A stretch of DNA of 64,000 bases from Aequitasia blattaphilus (GTDB lineage Bacteria > Bacillota > Clostridia > Lachnospirales > Lachnospiraceae): positions 186,001 to 250,000 of the forward strand of contig NZ_JAMXOD010000002.1 of NCBI RefSeq assembly GCF_024721305.1. Direction: 5' to 3'. Positions 59,813 to 64,000 of this stretch are shown here, piece after piece. Within the stretch, counting starts at the first letter, position 1, and every line of letters begins with the position of its first letter. Made by a program: the position numbers and the translations under genes. Under the pieces are notes generated by a model. That model saw only the letters and a list, made by a program, of their open reading frames with translations, was not told the DNA's origin and did not search any database.

Positions 59813-61699
59813 AAAGCTTTGACTGGAAGCATCACTGGGCATACGAAGATCTCCTCTGGGAGAAAGAGCAACGCTGCCAACCTTAGGTCCGTCCGGAAGG
59901 GCGGATCTTTTAAATTGGTTGTTAAAGAATCTGCGGATAAAAATATCCAGCCACTTTTCTATTGTCTCATCTTTATATTCTCCATCAAAAGCCTTTTTTG
60001 CAATGCGGAAAATCTTGTCTTTTTCATATCCAAACCGAAGCATATAGTATAAAAAGAAATCATGAAGCTCATATGGTCCGACTAAATCTTCTGTCCTTTG
60101 AGAGATTTCTCCATCTTTCGGTGGAATCAGCTCCGGACTCACTGGCGTGTCCAACACATCAAATAAAATTTCTTTCAGTTCCACGTCCGTTGTCAAATTT
60201 CCATAATATTCAACCAGATAACGAACCAAGGTCTTTGGTATGGAAGCATTCACTCCATACATGGACATATGGTCTCCATTATAAGTTGCCCAACCAAGGG
60301 CAAGTTCTGACAAATCTCCCGTTCCAATGACAATTCCATTTACCTGGTTTGCAACGTCCATAAGTACTTGTGTACGTTCCCTTGCCTGGGCATTTTCATA
60401 CGTCACATCATGGACATTTTCATCCTGTCCAATATCTTTAAAATGAGAGCGTACCGTCTCTCCGATTGGGATTTCTCTTAAAGTAGCCCCCAACTTCTTT
60501 GTCATGAAACATGCATTGGTATACGTTCGGTCTGTCGTACCAAAGCTTGGCATGGTAACGGCTATAATCCCTTTCTTATCCAGCTTTAAAAGCTCAAAGG
60601 TTTTCACCATTACTAAAAGTGCCAGGGTAGAGTCCAGCCCCCCTGAAATGCCAACCACTGCTGTCTTTGCTCCAATATGATCCAATCGTTTTCGAAGTCC
60701 CATTGCCTGAATCATTAATATTTCCTCACATCTTTTGCCCCGTTCATCTGTTTTCTCAGGTACAAAAGGATTTTTCGGAAATTCTCTGGTCAGAGGGGTC
60801 TCTTCCCAATCCATTTCAAACGGAACTGAAATCAAGTCCATATCCTCCATCGGCGAAAAGGTAGTGTTTTTTTGGCGCTCCATCAAAATACGCATCGTGT
60901 CAATTTCACTGTATATGATTTCATTTTCAAAGCACTTGTTTTCTTTTAAAACACTTCCATTTTCAGCAATAATATCATGGCCTCCAAAGACCACATCTGT
61001 TGTGGATTCACCAATACCCGCATTACTGTATACGTAACCACATATCAGCCTTGCAGACTGTCCCTTAATCAATTCTCTGCGGTAAGCAGCCTTTCCTACC
61101 AGCTCATTGCTTGCAGAAGCATTTACCACAATGGTTGCCCCCCCTAAAGCTCCTTCGATGCTTGGAGGTATTGGGGACCATAAATCCTCACAAATTTCTG
61201 CCGTTACAACGCAAGATTCCATGTCCTTTGCCCGAAACAAAAGCTTTGGACCAAAGGGGATTTTCTCACCTCTGTAATCAATAAATCTTGCCTTCGCCGG
61301 TCCTCTTTGGAATTGGCGCATCTCATAGAATTCACTGTAGTTTGGCAAAAAACTCTTTGTTGTAAAGCCCAGCAGCCGTCCTCGATTCAAAGCCGCCACC
61401 ACATTATAGAGCTTTCCTTCCACAGCCAAAGGTAATCCAATAAAGATTAGTCCATCTATCTCTTTTGAATAAGCTTGTATCTTCTCCAGACCTTCTCTCG
61501 CCCTTTTCAGAAGACGCTCCTGAAGAAACAAATCCCCACAAGTATATCCTGTCATACAGAGTTCAGGAAATACAATAATCTTTCCTTTCTCTTTCTTGAT
61601 TGCAGAGAGGTTTTCAATTATTCGACTAACATTATACTCTACATCTCCCACCTTAAGATCCGGGGTGGCCGACGCAACCTTTACAAATCCATGCTTCAT
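59807..61699 (-). CDS. nadE: Glutamine-dependent NAD+ synthetase (NadE)
   Basis: The 630-residue two-domain enzyme has an N-terminal nitrilase-type glutaminase with the catalytic triad E46 ('VFPELCMTGY'), K115 ('GFTTKSFLPNY') and C170 ('VVTAEICEDLW'), offset by 6 from the Mycobacterium enzyme. The synthetase domain has the PP-loop 'SGGLDS' at 352-357 and 'GTGDLSELALGWATYNGDH' near 475. It amidates NaAD to NAD using ammonia channelled from glutamine. GAGGAGA precedes the ATG. It lies 12 bases downstream of hslO and overlaps the convergent QueG-like gene by 6 bases. Confidence 0.96.
   Translation of the reverse strand: MKHGFVKVASATPDLKVGDVEYNVSRIIENLSAIKKEKGKIIVFPELCMTGYTCGDLFLQERLLKRAREGLEKIQAYSKEIDGLIFIGLPLAVEGKLYNVVAALNRGRLLGFTTKSFLPNYSEFYEMRQFQRGPAKARFIDYRGEKIPFGPKLLFRAKDMESCVVTAEICEDLWSPIPPSIEGALGGATIVVNASASNELVGKAAYRRELIKGQSARLICGYVYSNAGIGESTTDVVFGGHDIIAENGSVLKENKCFENEIIYSEIDTMRILMERQKNTTFSPMEDMDLISVPFEMDWEETPLTREFPKNPFVPEKTDERGKRCEEILMIQAMGLRKRLDHIGAKTAVVGISGGLDSTLALLVMVKTFELLKLDKKGIIAVTMPSFGTTDRTYTNACFMTKKLGATLREIPIGETVRSHFKDIGQDENVHDVTYENAQARERTQVLMDVANQVNGIVIGTGDLSELALGWATYNGDHMSMYGVNASIPKTLVRYLVEYYGNLTTDVELKEILFDVLDTPVSPELIPPKDGEISQRTEDLVGPYELHDFFLYYMLRFGYEKDKIFRIAKKAFDGEYKDETIEKWLDIFIRRFFNNQFKRSALPDGPKVGSVALSPRGDLRMPSDASSQSFL
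59886..59911 (+). terminator. Possible intrinsic terminator for the S1/QueG-like genes, inside the nadE 3' coding end
   Basis: On the plus strand, a 9-base stem (59886-59894 pairing with 59899-59907, two G-T wobbles) with a GGAA tetraloop is followed by TTTT, about 75 bases after the QueG-like stop. The same bases encode the conserved nadE motif 'ALPDGPKVGS', so the hairpin may be accidental. Confidence 0.4.
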
Positions 61700-61711
61700 T
61701 CCGGTCTCCTC

Positions 61712-62590
61712 TTAATTACTTCTTTCTAGTATTCTTTCCAAATCCTCTACTGTGTAGTGGTAAGCACTGTTACAGAAATGACATTTCACCTCAATGGTCT
61801 CGCCTTCTTCAATCATTTCTTCAATTTCTTTCCTTCCCACACTGGCAACTACTTCTTCCACATTCTCTTTGCTGCAATTACAGTAAAACTGTACGGGCAC
61901 ACTCTCCTGCACTTCCATTTCAATATTTCCCAGTACTTCTTGCACGAGCATTTCAGGCGTATAACCTTTTTCCAGATACTGTGTCACCGAATCGAATCCT
62001 TTTAGGTTCTCTTCCAATGCTGTGATTGTCTCTTCCGATGCAAAGGGCATTAATTGGATGATAAAACCACCGGCACAATTTACTGTATTATCCTTGTTCA
62101 TCAAGACCCCTAACCCTACGGATGATGGTACTTGCTCTGAGTTTGCAAAGTAGTACGTTAAATCCTCTGCAATTTCACTGGTTACCAATATTGTTTGGCC
62201 GGAGTATGGCTCTTTTAGCCCCATATCCTTTGTAACAGACAGCAAGCCAATTCCAACTGCTCCTGCTACATCAAGCTTTCCCTTGCTATTGGGCGGCAGC
62301 ATAACGTGGGGATGATTCACATACCCCTTCACATCTCCTTTTGCATTGGCTGTAACAGTAATACCTCCAATTGGTCCATCTCCATGTACCTGCAAAGTGA
62401 GCACATCAGAAGGATTTTTCATCATCAATCCCATCATAGCACCACCTGTCAGCAAACGTCCCAAAGCAGCACATGCTACGGGACTCAGATCATGTCTCTC
62501 TCTTGCTTCTTCTACTGTACTCTTTGTATATGCTCCAAAGATACGGATTTCACCATTGGCCGCCGTACCTCTAATCATATAGTCTTTCAT
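61712..62590 (-). CDS. hslO: Redox-regulated chaperone Hsp33 (HslO)
   Basis: The 292-residue protein opens 'MIRGTAANGEIRIFGA' and has 'ACAALGRLLTGGAMMGLMMK' and 'LQVHGDGPIGGITVTANAKG' in the core. The C-terminal redox switch has zinc-binding cysteines in CxC at 237/239 and CxxC at 270/273. Oxidation releases zinc and activates holding of unfolded proteins. GGAG lies 5-6 bases before the ATG, and the start overlaps the stop of the methyltransferase by 4 bases. In an anaerobe it would protect against transient oxygen or hypochlorite stress. Confidence 0.96.
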   Translation of the reverse strand: MKDYMIRGTAANGEIRIFGAYTKSTVEEARERHDLSPVACAALGRLLTGGAMMGLMMKNPSDVLTLQVHGDGPIGGITVTANAKGDVKGYVNHPHVMLPPNSKGKLDVAGAVGIGLLSVTKDMGLKEPYSGQTILVTSEIAEDLTYYFANSEQVPSSVGLGVLMNKDNTVNCAGGFIIQLMPFASEETITALEENLKGFDSVTQYLEKGYTPEMLVQEVLGNIEMEVQESVPVQFYCNCSKENVEEVVASVGRKEIEEMIEEGETIEVKCHFCNSAYHYTVEDLERILERSN

Positions 62591-63360
62591 TTAATCTCCT
62601 CTTTCTTTGCTGCCTTCCTTGCAATCACACAGATTCTTTCGCTCTTTTTCTTTACTGGATTTCTTTGATAATCCTCAAAAGCCTCTGTAAACTCCAAGCC
62701 GGCATCTTCTATCAGTTCTTTTATCTCGTCTAAGGTATATCCTCTTTGATAATGGATTTCCTCATACTTGTTATACAACATTTCTTCTTCTTTTACAAAT
62801 AATGTCAATTCGTAGCAGTTGATTCCCTCTTCCTTGTCATAAGTATTTTCCCAAATAAAGCTTATATCTTCCCGGTTTTCTGCGATTACTCTGTCGCCTA
62901 TCACTGTCTCATACTTATAAACGGTATTAAAGTCAAAGAAAAAGAGCCCACCTGGGTCCAGATATTTCTCTACCAGCTGGAAAACTCTTTTTAGCTCTTC
63001 TTTCTCTAATATATAGTTAAGGGTATCACAGATACTTATGATAGCTTGCACACTTCCATAAAGCTCAACCTCTCGGATATCTTGCAGCAGATACAAAATA
63101 TCCAAGTCTTTTTCAAACTTCTTATCCGTTGCAATTTCAAGCATGGATGATGCATTATCAATACCAATCATATCATATCCATGCTCTGCCAGAATTTCTG
63201 TCATTGCACCGGTTCCACATCCTAAATCTGCTATCAATCCATTTTCTATTTGATTCTCTTTTAAAATATGAATGATAAAATCAGACCAGATATCATAGGG
63301 CACATTATCCATAAGCTCATCATATACTTCTGCCAAATAATCATACGACTTATATAACAT
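62587..63360 (-). CDS. Class I SAM-dependent methyltransferase
   Basis: The protein has 257 residues from ATG 63360; an upstream in-frame start at 63384 would lie further inside the aminotransferase gene. SAM-binding motif I 'IADLGCGTGAMTEILAEHG' lies near 40 and motif II 'MIGIDNASSMLEIA' near 60, with 'IISICDTLNYILEKEEL' at the motif IV position. The C-terminal half has a small beta insertion seen in YqeM/CapMT-like proteins. The substrate is unknown. It overlaps ilvE by 11 bases and hslO by 4 bases, so it belongs to one operon with both. Confidence 0.87.
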   Translation of the reverse strand: MLYKSYDYLAEVYDELMDNVPYDIWSDFIIHILKENQIENGLIADLGCGTGAMTEILAEHGYDMIGIDNASSMLEIATDKKFEKDLDILYLLQDIREVELYGSVQAIISICDTLNYILEKEELKRVFQLVEKYLDPGGLFFFDFNTVYKYETVIGDRVIAENREDISFIWENTYDKEEGINCYELTLFVKEEEMLYNKYEEIHYQRGYTLDEIKELIEDAGLEFTEAFEDYQRNPVKKKSERICVIARKAAKKEEIK

Positions 63361-64000
63361 AAATCCATCCCTTAGGTGCTTCAATTTCTCCCATTTGAAT
63401 TCCTGTTAAAGTATCATAAAGCTTCTGGGTTACTTTCCCCATCTGATCCATGCCTGATGGAAATACAATTTCCTCCCCATGGTTCACAATCTTTCCAACA
63501 GGAGATATGACAGCTGCTGTTCCACAGAGACCACACTCTGCAAAATCTTTCAGTTCCTCAACATCCACTTCTCTTTCTTCTACCTCTAAGCCCAAATACT
63601 CCTTCGCCACATACAGAAGGGATTTTCTTGTAATAGAAGGAAGAATAGTCGAAGATTTTGGTGTCACTACCTTGTTATCCTTTGTGATAAAGATAAAATT
63701 AGCGCCTCCCGTTTCTTCTACCTTCGTTCTTGTTTTTGCATCCAGATACATATTCTCATCATAACCAAGCTCATGGGCTTCCACAATAGCGTGGAGGCTC
63801 ATTGCATAATTCAACCCAGCTTTAATGTGTCCCGTTCCATTTGGTGCTGCCCTGTCATAATCACACACACGAATGGTAATAGGCTTTGCTCCTCCCTTAA
63901 AATAAGGACCTACTGGTGTGGCAAAGATTCGAAATTGATATTCATCCGCTGGTTTTACTCCAATCACAGGATTTGACCCAAACATATAAGGACGTAAGTA
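63350..64000 (-). CDS. ilvE: Branched-chain amino acid aminotransferase, N-terminus cut by the window edge
   Basis: The frame is open to the right edge; the first visible residues are 'YLRPYMFGSNPVIGV', an internal block of type II (eukaryotic-like) BCATs. 'GPYFKGG' and the PLP-lysine segment 'GTGHIKAGLNYA' follow, then 'VEETGGANFIFITKD' and the C-terminal 'CGLCGTAAVISPVGKI'. About 217 residues are present, and some 120-140 residues are missing at the N-terminus compared with family members. The enzyme transfers amino groups between Leu/Ile/Val and 2-oxoglutarate. A downstream ATG at 63985 is not the real start. Confidence 0.94.
   Translation of the reverse strand, partial: YLRPYMFGSNPVIGVKPADEYQFRIFATPVGPYFKGGAKPITIRVCDYDRAAPNGTGHIKAGLNYAMSLHAIVEAHELGYDENMYLDAKTRTKVEETGGANFIFITKDNKVVTPKSSTILPSITRKSLLYVAKEYLGLEVEEREVDVEELKDFAECGLCGTAAVISPVGKIVNHGEEIVFPSGMDQMGKVTQKLYDTLTGIQMGEIEAPKGWIYVI

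Noticed and set aside
63350-63985. A complete 211-residue aminotransferase starting at ATG 63985
   Set aside because: The open frame continues to the window edge with conserved upstream residues, and branched-chain aminotransferases of this type are much longer; the gene is truncated by the window.

Overview
The window is low-GC Gram-positive DNA, most likely from an anaerobic member of the Clostridia (probably Lachnospiraceae). The pointers are a perfect CIRCE element in front of hrcA-grpE-dnaK-dnaJ, a Gram-positive (DinR-type) LexA box, a LytR-CpsA-Psr (LCP) protein, strong GGAGG ribosome sites with several TTG/GTG starts, and families typical of gut Clostridia (DUF3048 lipoprotein, CBS-type Mn pyrophosphatase, the TIGR03915/TIGR03916 pair). 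No rRNA, tRNA, insertion sequence or CRISPR array was seen. No gene-free stretch exceeds about 110 bases.

Left edge (1-2838, minus strand): the 5' part of an FHA-domain protein preceded by two zinc-ribbon membrane proteins, one carrying TPR repeats. This looks like a signalling or envelope module of unknown role.

Surface-polysaccharide locus (2910-30764, minus strand). It has two parts. The first (2910-13417) is visibly more AT-rich. It contains a WecE-type sugar aminotransferase, an ArnC/GtrB-like polyprenyl-phosphate glycosyltransferase, two SMR-type half transporters like ArnE/ArnF, two paralogous multi-pass membrane proteins that could be GT-C transferases, an ATP-grasp enzyme, a CapA-like protein, a PaaK/CapK-like adenylating enzyme and a hexapeptide acetyltransferase. 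Together they resemble the ArnB-C-E/F-T logic of lipid A modification, apparently used here to decorate an envelope glycan with a 4-amino sugar. The second part (13514-30764) is a Wzx/Wzy-type cluster: two initiating phosphoglycosyltransferases, a CapD/PglF-type dehydratase, a DegT aminotransferase, a flippase, a polymerase, six glycosyltransferases (two of them a recent tandem duplicate), an LCP protein and a DUF3048 lipoprotein.

DNA-repair operon (30780-35960, minus strand): a TIGR03916 radical-SAM protein, its TIGR03915/DUF4130 partner, a DinG/XPD-type helicase with an N-terminal Cas4-like nuclease domain, and a metallo-beta-lactamase-fold hydrolase. Its promoter (TTTACA-17-TATAAT) has a perfect LexA box inside the spacer, so the operon is very probably part of the SOS regulon. 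A Phd/ParE-type toxin-antitoxin pair lies divergently, preceded by tandem 11-bp repeats.

Metabolic and signalling genes (36710-47741): RidA, an ornithine cyclodeaminase-like protein, a MATE transporter, an iron alcohol dehydrogenase, glycogen debranching enzyme and a two-component system run leftward as one likely operon. A three-gene ABC exporter runs rightward, with a nested set of TGTCA/TGACA inverted repeats between the two.

Right part (47792-64000): the heat-shock operon, rarA-tcdA divergent from a MATE exporter with an operator-like dyad between them, a flavin reductase, the CBS/DRTGG pyrophosphatase, an S1-domain protein, a QueG-like iron-sulfur protein, glutamine-dependent NAD synthase, Hsp33, a methyltransferase and a 5'-truncated branched-chain aminotransferase.
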